A stretch of 28,623 bases of DNA from positions 1 to 28,623 of the forward strand of contig CAMLSG010000053.1 of assembly GCA_946482635.1 (NCBI GenBank), read 5' to 3'. Below, one piece after another: positions 18,595 through 26,994 of the stretch (position 1 is its first letter; the number at the start of each line of letters is the position of its first letter). The DNA comes from an uncultured Duganella sp. GTDB lineage: Bacteria > Pseudomonadota > Gammaproteobacteria > Burkholderiales > Burkholderiaceae. The notes beneath the pieces were generated by a model that was not told the origin of the DNA, ran no database searches, and saw nothing but the letters and a program-made list of their open reading frames with translations. The position numbers and the translations under genes were made by a program.

Positions 18595-19365
18595 TTACAT
18601 TTTCTTGATACGTTTAACCATCTCTGCGCCAAAGGCGATGTAAGCCTGCGCACCTTTCGACGTCGGGTCGAAGGTCACGCCCGGCATGCCGTAAGACGGC
18701 GCCTCGGCCAATCGCACATTGCGTGGAATGATGGTCTTGAATACTTTGTCGCCGAAGTGCTGCTCGAGCTGGGCCGACACTTGCTGCGACAGTGTCATGC
18801 GCGGATCGAACATCACGCGCAGCAGGCCGATGATCTTCAGGTCCGGATTCAGGTTGGCGTGCACCTTCTTGATGGTGTTGACCAGGTCGGACAAACCTTC
18901 CAGCGCGTAGTACTCGCACTGCATAGGAATGATCACGCCATGCGCCGCACACAGGCCATTCAGCGTCAACATCGACAGAGCCGGTGGGCAATCGATCAGC
19001 ATGAAGTCATAGTCTTTGGCTACCACGCCCAGCGCATCGCGCAGGCGGCGCTCGCGGTTCTCAAGCTGCACCATCTCGACTTCAGCACCAGCCAGTTCAC
19101 GGTTGGCCGGCAGCACATCAAAGCCACCCGCTTCCGAACGCACGCGCGCAGTCGCTACATCAGCAGTGCCGAGCAAGACTTCATAAGTGGAAGCTTGAAG
19201 CGTCGCCTTGTTGATCCCCGCACCCATTGTCGCGTTACCCTGAGGGTCGAGGTCAACAAGCAACACTCGTTGATTTAGTTTGGCCAGGCCGGCGGCCAGG
19301 TTCACAGTCGTGGTAGTCTTACCTACGCCGCCCTTTTGATTTGCTACACAGAAAATTTTGGCCAT
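18595..19365 (-). CDS. parA: Chromosome-partitioning ATPase ParA (Soj)
   Basis: 256 residues. The deviant Walker A motif KGGVGKT (11-17) with signature lysine K11, Walker B in FMLIDCPPAL, and the short N terminus without a DNA-binding domain are typical of chromosomal ParA/Soj. The ATP-bound dimer binds DNA non-specifically and is released by ParB, pulling the parS-ParB complex apart. It follows rsmG after a 98-nt gap filled with a phased repeat array. The ribosome site is poor (AAGAAAAC). Confidence 0.96.
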   Translation of the reverse strand: MAKIFCVANQKGGVGKTTTTVNLAAGLAKLNQRVLLVDLDPQGNATMGAGINKATLQASTYEVLLGTADVATARVRSEAGGFDVLPANRELAGAEVEMVQLENRERRLRDALGVVAKDYDFMLIDCPPALSMLTLNGLCAAHGVIIPMQCEYYALEGLSDLVNTIKKVHANLNPDLKIIGLLRVMFDPRMTLSQQVSAQLEQHFGDKVFKTIIPRNVRLAEAPSYGMPGVTFDPTSKGAQAYIAFGAEMVKRIKKM

Positions 19366-19372
19366 CGAGTTT

Positions 19373-19462
19373 TCTTATATGGTCTAAATCGTTTATTCGG
19401 TATAAACCGTTTATACTATTTACTTCGTATAAACGATTAAAATTATTTATACTGTTTAGCCA
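19373..19462. repeat. Nine-bp-phased array of GTWTAWACN motifs between rsmG and parA
   Basis: Starting at 19382 and stepping by 9, units begin at 19391, 19400, 19409, 19418, 19427, 19436, 19445 and 19454. Three are exact GTTTATAC or its complement GTATAAAC (19400, 19409, 19427), two differ by one base (19391, 19445), two share six of eight (19382, 19454), and the rest are degenerate. The array also contains the palindrome GTATAAACCGTTTATAC (19400-19416). It fills almost the whole gap, so it must overlap any parA promoter. Operator or decayed tandem repeat; function inferred. Confidence 0.7.
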
Positions 19463-19463
19463 G

Positions 19464-20108
19464 TTACGCCCTGCCGATGAAAACCAGATGACGCTGTGCG
19501 TCCAGTCCTGGTACTTGCAAAGGCTGTAGCTCGTTCACTTTCCATGGGTCTGGCAGTCGCTCGCGCTCCTCTGCCGGCGCCGTGCCTTTCAGGGCTATGA
19601 ATCGCCCGCCCTCTGCCAGCAGGTGCCCGGACCAGTTCACAAAATCGCTCAGGTCCGCAAAGGCACGCGAGGTGATGACGTCGTAAGGCGTCTTGACCTG
19701 CAGTTCCTGCACCTTCTTCGTGTACACCGTGACGTTGCCCAGCTCCAGCTCTGCTTTCACCTGGTTCAGGAAGGCCGTCTTCTTGTGCACGATGTCGATC
19801 ATCGACACTTTCATGTCCGGCCGCGCGATGGCCAGGACCACGCCCGGCAATCCGCCCCCTGCCCCAACGTCCAGCACGTTCTGCGCATCCTTGAAGGCAG
19901 GTACTGCTGCCAGCGAATCCAGGACGTGCAGGGTCATCATTTCCATCGGGTCGCGTACGGCCGTCAGGTTGTACACCTTGTTCCACTTGTTCAGCAGGGC
20001 CAGGTAGTCCAGCAGTTTTTCCTGCTGTGCTTCGCCCAAGCCCAGGTCCAGCTGTTCGACACCATTCTTCAGTACGTGCGCCAGTGCGGCGCGATCAAAC
20101 ACCGCCAT
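19464..20108 (-). CDS. rsmG: 16S rRNA (guanine527-N7)-methyltransferase RsmG (GidB)
   Basis: 214 residues from ATG 20108, which overlaps the mnmG stop as TGATG; a TTG one codon upstream is not needed. The SAM-binding loop is DVGAGGGLPG (80-89), followed by the acidic ligand in SMIDIVHKK and the family core LNKWNKVYNLTAVRD (39-53). It methylates G527 of 16S rRNA; loss gives low-level streptomycin resistance in other bacteria. Order mnmG-rsmG-parA-parB is the classical origin-near block. Confidence 0.95.
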   Translation of the reverse strand: MAVFDRAALAHVLKNGVEQLDLGLGEAQQEKLLDYLALLNKWNKVYNLTAVRDPMEMMTLHVLDSLAAVPAFKDAQNVLDVGAGGGLPGVVLAIARPDMKVSMIDIVHKKTAFLNQVKAELELGNVTVYTKKVQELQVKTPYDVITSRAFADLSDFVNWSGHLLAEGGRFIALKGTAPAEERERLPDPWKVNELQPLQVPGLDAQRHLVFIGRA

Positions 20109-22036
20109 CAAGCCGCCTCGTCTTTCAGCGTGACGAAACCGCCGTAGCCGGCTTTCTTCAGGTGTACCAGCAGCAGCGAAATCGCGGCTGGGGTCACGCC
20201 CGAAATACGCGAAGCCTGGCCCAGGGTCTCGGGACGATGCTTCTGCAGTTTCTGGCGCACTTCCATGGATAGCGCCGTGATCTCTGCATAGTTGAAGCCT
20301 TCGGGCAGCTTCAGGTTTTCGTAGTGCTCATGACGCTCGACTTCGCGCAGCTGGCGATCGATATAGCCCGAATACTTCAGGGTGATTTCGATCTGCTCCA
20401 TTACTGCCTCGTCGGTGACCCCAGGACCTGCCAAAGCTTGGCCTTCATTACCGGTCATGGTCATCAGCTTTTCGTAGCCGACGCCCGGACGACGCAGCAG
20501 GTCTGCCAGCGAATATTCGCGCTCGATGGCCTGGCCGATTACACGCTCGGACTCGGCTGCCGCCAGGATGCGCGGGTTGACCCAGGTCGATTTCAGGCGC
20601 TCCAGTTCCTGAGCAACGGCCTCGCGTTTGCGATCGAAAGCTTCCCACTGCGCATCACCGACGACACCCAGCTTACGCCCGATTTCTGTCAGGCGCATGT
20701 CAGCGTTGTCTTCACGCAGGCTCAGGCGGTATTCCGCGCGGCTGGTGAACATGCGATACGGCTCTTGAACGCCCTGGGTCACCAGATCGTCGACCAGCAC
20801 GCCGAGGTAGGCTTCTGAACGAGCTGGAGTCCAGGATTCTTCGCCCTTGGTTTGCAGTGCCGCGTTAATACCGGCCAGCATGCCCTGCGCCGCAGCTTCT
20901 TCGTAACCGGTGGTACCGTTGATCTGACCGGCGAAGAACAGGCCGTTGATCGCCTTGGTTTCCAGCGAAGCTTTCAGGCCGCGCGGGTCGAAATAGTCAT
21001 ACTCGATGGCATAGCCAGGACGCAGGATATGCGCGTTCTCCAGACCCTTCATCGAACGCACCAGCTCGATCTGCACATCGAATGGCAGGCTGGTCGAGAT
21101 ACCGTTCGGGTAGAACTCATGGGTCGTCAAGCCTTCCGGTTCCAGGAAAATCTGGTGCGATTCCTTGGCCGAAAAGCGGTGGATCTTGTCTTCAATCGAC
21201 GGGCAATAGCGCGGGCCAACGCCCTCGATCACGCCGGTGTACATTGGGCTGCGGTCCAGGCCGCCACGAATAATGTCGTGGGTTTTCTGGTTGGTATGGG
21301 TAACCCAGCACGGCAACTGTTGCGGGTGCATGGAGGCATTGCCCATCACCGAGAACACTGGCACAGGATCCAGGTCGCCCGGCTGCTCGGTCATTTGCGA
21401 GAAGTCGATGCTCCGGCCATCAATGCGTGGCGGCGTGCCGGTCTTCAGGCGACCCTGCGGCAGTTTCAATTCTTTCAGGCGCGCCGACAGCGAAATCGCT
21501 GGCGGATCGCCGGCACGGCCAGCCGAGAAATTCTGCAGGCCGACGTGGATCTTACCGTCCAGGAAGGTACCGGCGGTCAGCACGACAGCACGGCCCAGGA
21601 ACTTCAAGCCAATCTGGGTGACGGCGCCAACGACGCGGTCGCCCTCCACCATCAGGTCGTCCACCGCCTGCTGGAACAACCACAGGTTCGGCTGGTTTTC
21701 CAAGCGATGACGGATGGCGGCCTTGTACAGGATACGGTCAGCCTGGGCGCGAGTCGCGCGCACGGCAGGGCCTTTGGACGAATTCAGGATGCGAAACTGG
21801 ATGCCCGACTCATCAGTAGCGATGGCCATGGCACCACCCATTGCGTCGACCTCTTTGACGAGGTGGCCCTTGCCAATGCCGCCGATGGATGGGTTGCACG
21901 ACATCTGGCCCAGCGTCTCAATGTTGTGAGTCAACAGGAGAGTCTTCTGGCCCATGCGGGCGGAAGCGAGGGCCGCTTCGGTACCGGCGTGACCACCGCC
22001 GACAACGATAACGTCGAATTCAGTAGGAAATAACAT
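20108..22036 (-). CDS. mnmG: tRNA uridine-5-carboxymethylaminomethyl modification enzyme MnmG (GidA)
   Basis: 642 residues from ATG 22036; an open frame upstream to 22126 lacks family sequence. The FAD site is [19 protein letters not shown] (11-29), the redox and folate region contains [14 protein letters not shown] (45-58), and [17 protein letters not shown] lies near the second nucleotide site. The C-terminal helical domain binds MnmE. With MnmE it modifies U34 of several tRNAs. There is no Shine-Dalgarno: the leader before the ATG is pyrimidine-rich (TTTTCCCCATTTTTACC). A TATAAT box lies 35 nt upstream. Confidence 0.96.
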   Translation of the reverse strand: MLFPTEFDVIVVGGGHAGTEAALASARMGQKTLLLTHNIETLGQMSCNPSIGGIGKGHLVKEVDAMGGAMAIATDESGIQFRILNSSKGPAVRATRAQADRILYKAAIRHRLENQPNLWLFQQAVDDLMVEGDRVVGAVTQIGLKFLGRAVVLTAGTFLDGKIHVGLQNFSAGRAGDPPAISLSARLKELKLPQGRLKTGTPPRIDGRSIDFSQMTEQPGDLDPVPVFSVMGNASMHPQQLPCWVTHTNQKTHDIIRGGLDRSPMYTGVIEGVGPRYCPSIEDKIHRFSAKESHQIFLEPEGLTTHEFYPNGISTSLPFDVQIELVRSMKGLENAHILRPGYAIEYDYFDPRGLKASLETKAINGLFFAGQINGTTGYEEAAAQGMLAGINAALQTKGEESWTPARSEAYLGVLVDDLVTQGVQEPYRMFTSRAEYRLSLREDNADMRLTEIGRKLGVVGDAQWEAFDRKREAVAQELERLKSTWVNPRILAAAESERVIGQAIEREYSLADLLRRPGVGYEKLMTMTGNEGQALAGPGVTDEAVMEQIEITLKYSGYIDRQLREVERHEHYENLKLPEGFNYAEITALSMEVRQKLQKHRPETLGQASRISGVTPAAISLLLVHLKKAGYGGFVTLKDEAA

Positions 22037-22070
22037 GGTAAAAATGGGGAAAAGCTGGGGATCGAACTGA

Positions 22071-22076
22071 ATTATA
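22071..22076 (-). promoter_or_regulatory. Candidate -10 box of the mnmG promoter
   Basis: TATAAT on the minus strand, with a predicted leader of roughly 28 nt. No good -35 box is seen at 16-18 bp, so the promoter may depend on context. parS site 1 lies about 50 bp upstream of it. Confidence 0.5.
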
Positions 22077-22126
22077 AAGTTTTTTCGCCCGTGCGAATTT
22101 TTTGGGCAGGATTTTTTTGCTCGCAA

Positions 22127-22142
22127 TGTTTCACGTGAAACA
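22127..22142. other. parS site 1 (ParB-binding, centromere-like)
   Basis: Perfect 16-bp palindrome TGTTTCACGTGAAACA, the widely conserved bacterial parS sequence. Lies in the gap upstream of mnmG. Confidence 0.95.
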
Positions 22143-22165
22143 AAAAAGGGCGCCGATTGGCGCCC
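22142..22165 (-). terminator. Intrinsic terminator of the TSUP gene
   Basis: On the minus strand GGGCGCC-AATC-GGCGCCC (22165-22148) followed by TTTTTTG. It lies between the two parS sites. Confidence 0.85.
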
Positions 22166-22175
22166 TCTTCAACAT

Positions 22176-22191
22176 TGTTTCACGTGAAACA
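22176..22191. other. parS site 2
   Basis: Second perfect TGTTTCACGTGAAACA, 33 bp after site 1 (between ends) and 3 bp from the stop codon of the TSUP gene. Confidence 0.95.
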
Positions 22192-22194
22192 CTA

Positions 22195-22956
22195 TCACTT
22201 CAACCATGCGTCATAGCCCGTTTTGATAATCAATAGCACCACCACGACCAGGAACAGACGACGCACAAACTCGCTGCCATGCTTCAATGCCAGCTTGGTA
22301 CCCAGCACCGATCCCACCACCTGGCACACAGCCATCATCAAGCCGAGCTGCCAAATGATGTGACCTGTGAAGCCAAACAGCAGGATCGCCGCCACATTAC
22401 ACGCCACATTCACCACCTTGGCCGCCGCCGAGGCACCGAGGAAATCGAATCCAAAACTGCGCACGAACAGGAAGACCAGGAAACTACCGGTGCCTGGGCC
22501 AAAGAAGCCATCATAGAAGCCGATCCCCGCTCCGACCAGCACCGCTAACACCTTCTCCTTGGTGCCGGTGTGAAGAGGAGCATGAACGCTACCGAGGTCT
22601 TTGCGATAGAAGGTATAGACGGCAACCGCCAGCAGCACGAATGGAAGCAGGCCGCGCAGGAAGTCAGGTGGAATCTCGGTGACGGTATAGGCGCCCAGGA
22701 AGGCGAACAAGAAAGCAGCTATTGCAGCCGGAGCAACTGTAGTCCAAGCGATCTGGGTGCGGCGAGCATAGTTCACTGCCGCGGCGCTGGTCCCGAACAC
22801 ACTCGCCACCTTATTCGTTCCCAACAGAGTTGCCGGTGGCGTACCGCCCATTGCTGAGAAAAGAGCTGGAATCTGAATCAGACCACCGCCGCCAACCACT
22901 GCATCCACAAAACCCGCCGCGAACGCAGCCCCCGCCAGCAATCCATACTCGACCAT
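22195..22956 (-). CDS. TSUP family permease (TauE/SafE, YfcA-like)
   Basis: 253 residues from ATG 22956, preceded by GGCGGGGTG; upstream residues in the frame are not membrane-like. About eight helices are visible. The two repeat signatures of the family are AGFVDAVVGGGGLIQIPALF in the first half and GFYDGFFGPGTGSFLVFLFV in the second. YfcA-type proteins are thought to move sulfite, sulfonates or other small organic anions across the inner membrane; the substrate here is unknown. It is divergent from the Fe-ADH gene and ends next to parS site 2. Confidence 0.9.
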   Translation of the reverse strand: MVEYGLLAGAAFAAGFVDAVVGGGGLIQIPALFSAMGGTPPATLLGTNKVASVFGTSAAAVNYARRTQIAWTTVAPAAIAAFLFAFLGAYTVTEIPPDFLRGLLPFVLLAVAVYTFYRKDLGSVHAPLHTGTKEKVLAVLVGAGIGFYDGFFGPGTGSFLVFLFVRSFGFDFLGASAAAKVVNVACNVAAILLFGFTGHIIWQLGLMMAVCQVVGSVLGTKLALKHGSEFVRRLFLVVVVLLIIKTGYDAWLK

Positions 22957-23038
22957 CACCCCGCCCCAACTAATTCGGAAACATAATATTGTAAGTCGGA
23001 ACCGCGCATGACGCTGGACCCTGGTGTAAGCTTTCCCG

Positions 23039-24205
23039 ATGGACCTGATGACCTCTTTCAGCTTTTCGACCGTTCCGACCATCCTCTCCGCCCCTGGGGC
23101 GACCAGGGAACTCGGACAGGAATTGCGTCTTCGGTATCCCAACATTCGCCGGGTCCTGTTGGTAACGGACCAAGGCTTTCTGAGAACCCGGCTGGCAGAA
23201 GCACCCCTGGAAAGTCTGAAGGCGGCAATGTTTCACGTGAAACAATTTGCCGACGTGCTAGCTGATCCTCCCGAACACATCATCCAGGAGGCCCTTGCCG
23301 CAGCCCACGAACATCAGACTGAACTTGTCATCGGTCTCGGCGGAGGGAGCTCGATGGACGTGGCCAAGCTTGTTGCCGTACTCACCGCCAGCTCGCAATC
23401 GCTCGCCGAAATCTACGGTATCGGCAATGTGCACGGCACCCGACTGCCACTGATCCAGATCCCGACCACCGCCGGCACCGGATCGGAAGTAACCAACATC
23501 TCCATCGTCACGACCGGTGCCACCAGCAAGATGGGCATAGTCGCGCCCCAGCTTTACGCCGACATGGCGATCCTGGACGCCGAGCTCACAATCGGCCTGC
23601 CGCCCGCCGTGACCGCCGCAACCGGAATCGACGCCATGGTCCACGCGATCGAGGCGTACACCAGCAAACACAAAAAGAATCCGCTGTCGGACGGCCTGGC
23701 ACGTCAGGCCCTGAGCCTGCTATCCCGCCACCTGATCCGCGCCTGCGAAAACGGTCACGACCTCGCAGCCCGCCAAGCCATGCTGCTCGGCGCCATGCTG
23801 GCGGGCCAAGCCTTCGCCAATGCACCGGTTGCCGCAGTGCACGCGCTGGCATATCCAATCGGGGGAATTTTCCACGTCCCACATGGGCTGTCGAACTCAC
23901 TCGTGCTGCCCCACGTGCTGCGCTTCAACGCAGAAGCATGCGCAGAGGAATATGCCGAACTCGCCACAATCGTCGTGCCCCACGCCGAAGGCAGCGCGGA
24001 AGCCCGAGCCGAAGCCCTGGCTGTTGCAATGCAACAATTCGCCACGATCACAGGCCTGCCACGAACCCTACGCCAAGTAGGAATTGCCGAGACAGACCTC
24101 AATTTGTTGGCCGACGACGCCATGAAGCAGACCCGCCTACTCGGCAACAACCCGCGCCCGGTAACCCGCGAAGACGCCTACGCACTGTACAAACTGGCGC
24201 TATAG
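23039..24205 (+). CDS. Iron-containing alcohol dehydrogenase (group III)
   Basis: 388 residues. Nucleotide motif GLGGGSSMD (99-107), IPTTAGTGSEVTN (141-153), and metal ligands D198, H202, H268 and H282 (in GIDAMVHAIEAY and HALAYPIGGIFHVPHG). The family oxidises or reduces small alcohols and aldehydes with NAD(P). A second ATG at 23048 is an equally possible start; no clear ribosome site favours either. Codons 63-69 (AMFHVKQ) contain a perfect parS site just before the conserved ADPP turn. It is followed three bases after its stop by a REP-type inverted repeat that probably ends the transcript. Confidence 0.93.
   Translation: MDLMTSFSFSTVPTILSAPGATRELGQELRLRYPNIRRVLLVTDQGFLRTRLAEAPLESLKAAMFHVKQFADVLADPPEHIIQEALAAAHEHQTELVIGLGGGSSMDVAKLVAVLTASSQSLAEIYGIGNVHGTRLPLIQIPTTAGTGSEVTNISIVTTGATSKMGIVAPQLYADMAILDAELTIGLPPAVTAATGIDAMVHAIEAYTSKHKKNPLSDGLARQALSLLSRHLIRACENGHDLAARQAMLLGAMLAGQAFANAPVAAVHALAYPIGGIFHVPHGLSNSLVLPHVLRFNAEACAEEYAELATIVVPHAEGSAEARAEALAVAMQQFATITGLPRTLRQVGIAETDLNLLADDAMKQTRLLGNNPRPVTREDAYALYKLAL
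23229..23244. other. parS site 3, inside the Fe-ADH coding sequence
   Basis: Perfect TGTTTCACGTGAAACA, translated as part of M-F-H-V-K-Q. It is 1.04 kb from site 2. Confidence 0.93.
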
Positions 24206-24208
24206 CCC

Positions 24209-24250
24209 AGCCCGTGTCAACCTTGGGGTCAGGCTCTTTGGTTGACACGA
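24209..24250. repeat. Left inverted end of the REP element
   Basis: Exact reverse complement of 25088-25129. Internal arms CGTGTCAACC (24213-24222) and GGTTGACACG (24240-24249) enclose a 17-nt loop containing GGGGTCAGGCTC. Likely also a bidirectional terminator for Fe-ADH. Confidence 0.93.
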
Positions 24251-24311
24251 CCTGAACCAATTCCATGCGCCTAATCAAAATGGCATCGGTCGCTACAGCT
24301 AAGCTTGGGAC

Positions 24312-25109
24312 ATGAGCCGCCCTCCAAGAATCGAGTTTCCAGGTGCCCTGTATCACGTAACGTCGCGTGGAAATCGGCGCGCCAACATCTTCCTGGACCA
24401 ACGCGATTTTCATATTTGGATCGACATACTCGCTGAAACAGTTGAGAAGCACTCCATCAAGGTGTATGGATACTGTCTAATGCCCAACCACTATCACCTG
24501 CTCATAGAGACCCCAAACGCCAATCTCTCAGCTGCCTTGCATAGCCTGAATGCGAGGTATTGCCAACACTTCAATAAACGCCATGGCACTTCTGGTCATG
24601 TAATCCAAGGACGATTTCACGCTGTACTCATAAAGTTTGATCAGCAACTCCTCGCCGTTTCTCGATATATCAGCCTCAATCCTGTGCGTGCAAAACTCAC
24701 TTCAAATCCCGCAGACTGGCCATGGAGTAACCATCGCTACATGCTTGCACCGGAGACAGCACCAAGCTGGCTCGATACCAAATGGATCCTGGCACAGTTT
24801 GGAAGTACCTCCGCAAAGGAACAAATAGCACGATACCAAGCCTTTGTGATGGCAGGCATAGGTATGCCGAACCCTCTGCAATTTCATGGACAGACACCAA
24901 ACCCGAAAAAAGAGGGCGCCCTATCACTGCAAGAATATGCCGACAAATACCCAAATCGGACTGAGGCTATTGCTCGTGCATTTCAATCGACCGCATATAC
25001 CCGTCAACAGATAGGAGAATTCTTTGAGGTATGTCCTCGGACAATCAGCCGCGCGATCATCACATTCCCAGAGATCGAAGGCTCAGTTCGTGTCAACCAA
25101 AGAGCCTGA
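24312..25109 (+). CDS. REP-associated tyrosine transposase (Y1, IS200-like HUH family)
   Basis: 265 residues from ATG 24312 with GGGA just upstream. The Y1 core contains FPGALYHVTSRGNRR near the N terminus, the HUH motif in MPNHYHLLIET (H-x-H), and the catalytic-tyrosine region SRYISLNPVRA. A C-terminal extension (about 195-265) has a helix-turn-helix look (TRQQIGEFFEVCPRTISRAI). Such RAYT proteins cut and join single-stranded REP hairpins. The hairpins flanking this gene are its presumed substrates. The final codons and TGA are made of the right inverted end. Probably still functional: no frameshift and full motifs. Confidence 0.92.
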   Translation: MSRPPRIEFPGALYHVTSRGNRRANIFLDQRDFHIWIDILAETVEKHSIKVYGYCLMPNHYHLLIETPNANLSAALHSLNARYCQHFNKRHGTSGHVIQGRFHAVLIKFDQQLLAVSRYISLNPVRAKLTSNPADWPWSNHRYMLAPETAPSWLDTKWILAQFGSTSAKEQIARYQAFVMAGIGMPNPLQFHGQTPNPKKEGALSLQEYADKYPNRTEAIARAFQSTAYTRQQIGEFFEVCPRTISRAIITFPEIEGSVRVNQRA

Positions 25110-25129
25110 CCCCAAGGTTGACACGGGCT
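25088..25129. repeat. Right inverted end of the REP element
   Basis: Exact reverse complement of the left end. It contains the last codons and stop (25107-25109) of the transposase and ends 6 nt before the livM stop. Confidence 0.93.
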
Positions 25130-25135
25130 CGGCCC

Positions 25136-26104
25136 TTAGGTGCGGCGGGTTTGCCGGGCGATGATTTCGCCGACAATTCCTTTGCGGAACAGCAGTACGC
25201 AGGCGACGAAGATGAAGCCGATTACCAGGCTGACTGCTTCGCCGAGTGTGGAGAACCATTCGATGCCTGTGGCGCCGGCCATCATGGTGCCGAAGTCGCC
25301 AAGCTTGTTTTCCAGCGCGATGATCAGGATCGCGCCGATGATCGGGCCGACCAGCGTCCCCATGCCGCCCACCAGCGTCATCAGGATCACGAGGCCTGAC
25401 ATCGCCCAGTGCACGTCAGTCAGCGTTTCAAAGCCAAGCACGATCGATTTGGTCGCACCAGCCAATGCAGCCAGCGAACCGGAAAGCACGAACGCCGCGA
25501 GCTTGTACTTGTCCACGTCATAGCCAAGCGAGATTGCTCGCGGTTCGTTTTCCTTGATCGCTTTCAGGACCTGGCCAAACGGCGAATGCACCGTCCGCAT
25601 GATCAGCGCGAAACCGCCGATGAAAATCCCCAGCACCACGTAGTACATCGTGAGGTCGTTGCCCAAGTCCAGCAAACCAAGCAGCTTACCGCGCGGGATG
25701 CCCTGCAAGCCATCCTCGCCTCCGGTGAAATCAGTAAAGCGCAGCGCCGCGAAATACACCATCTGCGCCAGCGCCAGCGTAATCATCGAGAAGTAAATCC
25801 CTTGGCGACGAATCGCCAAGCCGCCCATCACCAATCCAATCAGCGCGCCCGATAACACGCCAACCAGCAAGCTCAGTTCAAACGGCAGCCCCCAGTTCTT
25901 CAAGGCGTTGCCGGCGAAGTAGCCCGCCGCGCCAAAGAACGCTGCGTGGCCAAACGAGAGCAAACCGGTAAATCCAATCAGCAGGTTGAACGCGCAGGCA
26001 AACAGTGCGAAGCACAAGAGCTTCATCAGCAGCACGGGATAACCGACAAACGGCGCGCCCAGCGCCAGCACGAATGCGATGGAGTAGCCCAGCTTCTTGT
26101 TCAT
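25136..26104 (-). CDS. livM: Branched-chain amino-acid type ABC transporter, permease LivM
   Basis: 322 residues. MNKKLGYSIAFVLALGAPF opens the first of about nine to ten helices; FNLLIGFTGLLSFGHAAFFG is the family signature, and the cytoplasmic loop SPFGQVLKAIKENEPRAISLGYDVDKYK is the coupling region to the ATPases. Its ATG follows the livH TAA directly (TAAATG), so translation is coupled. It imports amino acids or amides delivered by the binding protein. The operon ends here, at the REP element. Confidence 0.94.
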   Translation of the reverse strand: MNKKLGYSIAFVLALGAPFVGYPVLLMKLLCFALFACAFNLLIGFTGLLSFGHAAFFGAAGYFAGNALKNWGLPFELSLLVGVLSGALIGLVMGGLAIRRQGIYFSMITLALAQMVYFAALRFTDFTGGEDGLQGIPRGKLLGLLDLGNDLTMYYVVLGIFIGGFALIMRTVHSPFGQVLKAIKENEPRAISLGYDVDKYKLAAFVLSGSLAALAGATKSIVLGFETLTDVHWAMSGLVILMTLVGGMGTLVGPIIGAILIIALENKLGDFGTMMAGATGIEWFSTLGEAVSLVIGFIFVACVLLFRKGIVGEIIARQTRRT

Positions 26105-26989
26105 TTATCGTTCCTTGCCAAACAGGCCGGCGGGGCGCAGCAATAGGATGATGACCATCACCAAAAATACGACGGTGTTGGCAAATTCGGGGTAGAACAC
26201 TTTCGTCAGTCCTTCGATCACGCCGAGCCCAAGGCCGGTCACAATGGAGCCAAGAATCGAGCCCATGCCCCCGATCACTACAACGGCGAATACGACGATT
26301 ATCAGGTTCGACCCCATCAAGGGTGTCACTTGTTGGATTGGAGCCGCCAGAACGCCTGCAAAGCCCGCCAAAGCGACGCCAAAGCCGTAGGTCAGGGTCA
26401 CCATCAGCGGGACGTTGATCCCGAACGCTTCCACCAGCTTCGGATTCTCGGTGCCGGCACGCAGGTAGGCACCCAGTTTGGTCTTTTCGATCACGAACCA
26501 CGTGGCCAGGCAAACCACCAACGATGCCAGCACTACCCATGCGCGGTAATTCGGCATCACCATGAAGCCGAGGTCCGTTGCCCCTTGCAGGGCCTCGGGA
26601 GTTTCGAACGGCTGCCCGGAGACCCCGTAGAACGAGCGGAAACCGCCTTCGATCAGCAGGGTGAGGCCAAACGTCAGCAGCAGTCCATAAAGGTGATCAA
26701 GCTTGTACAGTCGGCGCAGCATGGTCCTTTCGATCACCACGCCCAACACGCCCACAATCAACGGCGCCAGCACCAGCACGCTCCAATAGCTCATGCCAAA
26801 GTAGGTCATGCCTATCCACGCGAGGAAGGCGCCCATCATGTACATGGCGCCGTGCGCAAAATTGATCACATTCAGCAGCCCGAAAATCACGGCAAGGCCG
26901 AGGGACAGCATGGCGTAAAAAGAGCCGTTGACGAGCCCCAGCAACAGCTGGGACATCATCATCGGTAGCGGGCGGCCGAAGATCTCCAT
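26105..26989 (-). CDS. livH: Branched-chain amino-acid type ABC transporter, permease LivH
   Basis: 294 residues, about eight helices. GLVNGSFYAMLSLGLAVIFG and NVINFAHGAMYMMGAF are the standard LivH signatures; the loop KTKLGAYLRAGTENPKLVEAFG couples to the ATPase. It lies 5 nt after the binding-protein stop and forms the membrane channel with LivM. Confidence 0.94.
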   Translation of the reverse strand: MEIFGRPLPMMMSQLLLGLVNGSFYAMLSLGLAVIFGLLNVINFAHGAMYMMGAFLAWIGMTYFGMSYWSVLVLAPLIVGVLGVVIERTMLRRLYKLDHLYGLLLTFGLTLLIEGGFRSFYGVSGQPFETPEALQGATDLGFMVMPNYRAWVVLASLVVCLATWFVIEKTKLGAYLRAGTENPKLVEAFGINVPLMVTLTYGFGVALAGFAGVLAAPIQQVTPLMGSNLIIVVFAVVVIGGMGSILGSIVTGLGLGVIEGLTKVFYPEFANTVVFLVMVIILLLRPAGLFGKER

Positions 26990-26994
26990 CTAGC

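Larger units (their letters stand above)
24209..25129. mobile_element. REP-type element with Y1 transposase and 42-bp perfect inverted ends
   Basis: 921 bp between the stop codons of Fe-ADH (24203-24205) and livM (25136-25138). Both ends are exact reverse complements over 42 bp, and each end is itself a hairpin. The element holds a single RAYT-like transposase gene whose stop lies in the right end. Confidence 0.85.

Noticed and set aside
22037..22126. N-terminal extension of MnmG by 30 residues
   Set aside because: The added residues have no family likeness and would require translation through the predicted promoter; ATG 22036 gives the normal MnmG start.
22957..23145. N-terminal extension of the TSUP permease
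   Set aside because: The extra 63 residues are polar, overlap the divergent Fe-ADH start, and are not part of the eight-helix fold.
24209..25129. CRISPR-like pair of repeats
   Set aside because: Only two copies, inverted, flanking a Y1 transposase; this is a REP-type element.
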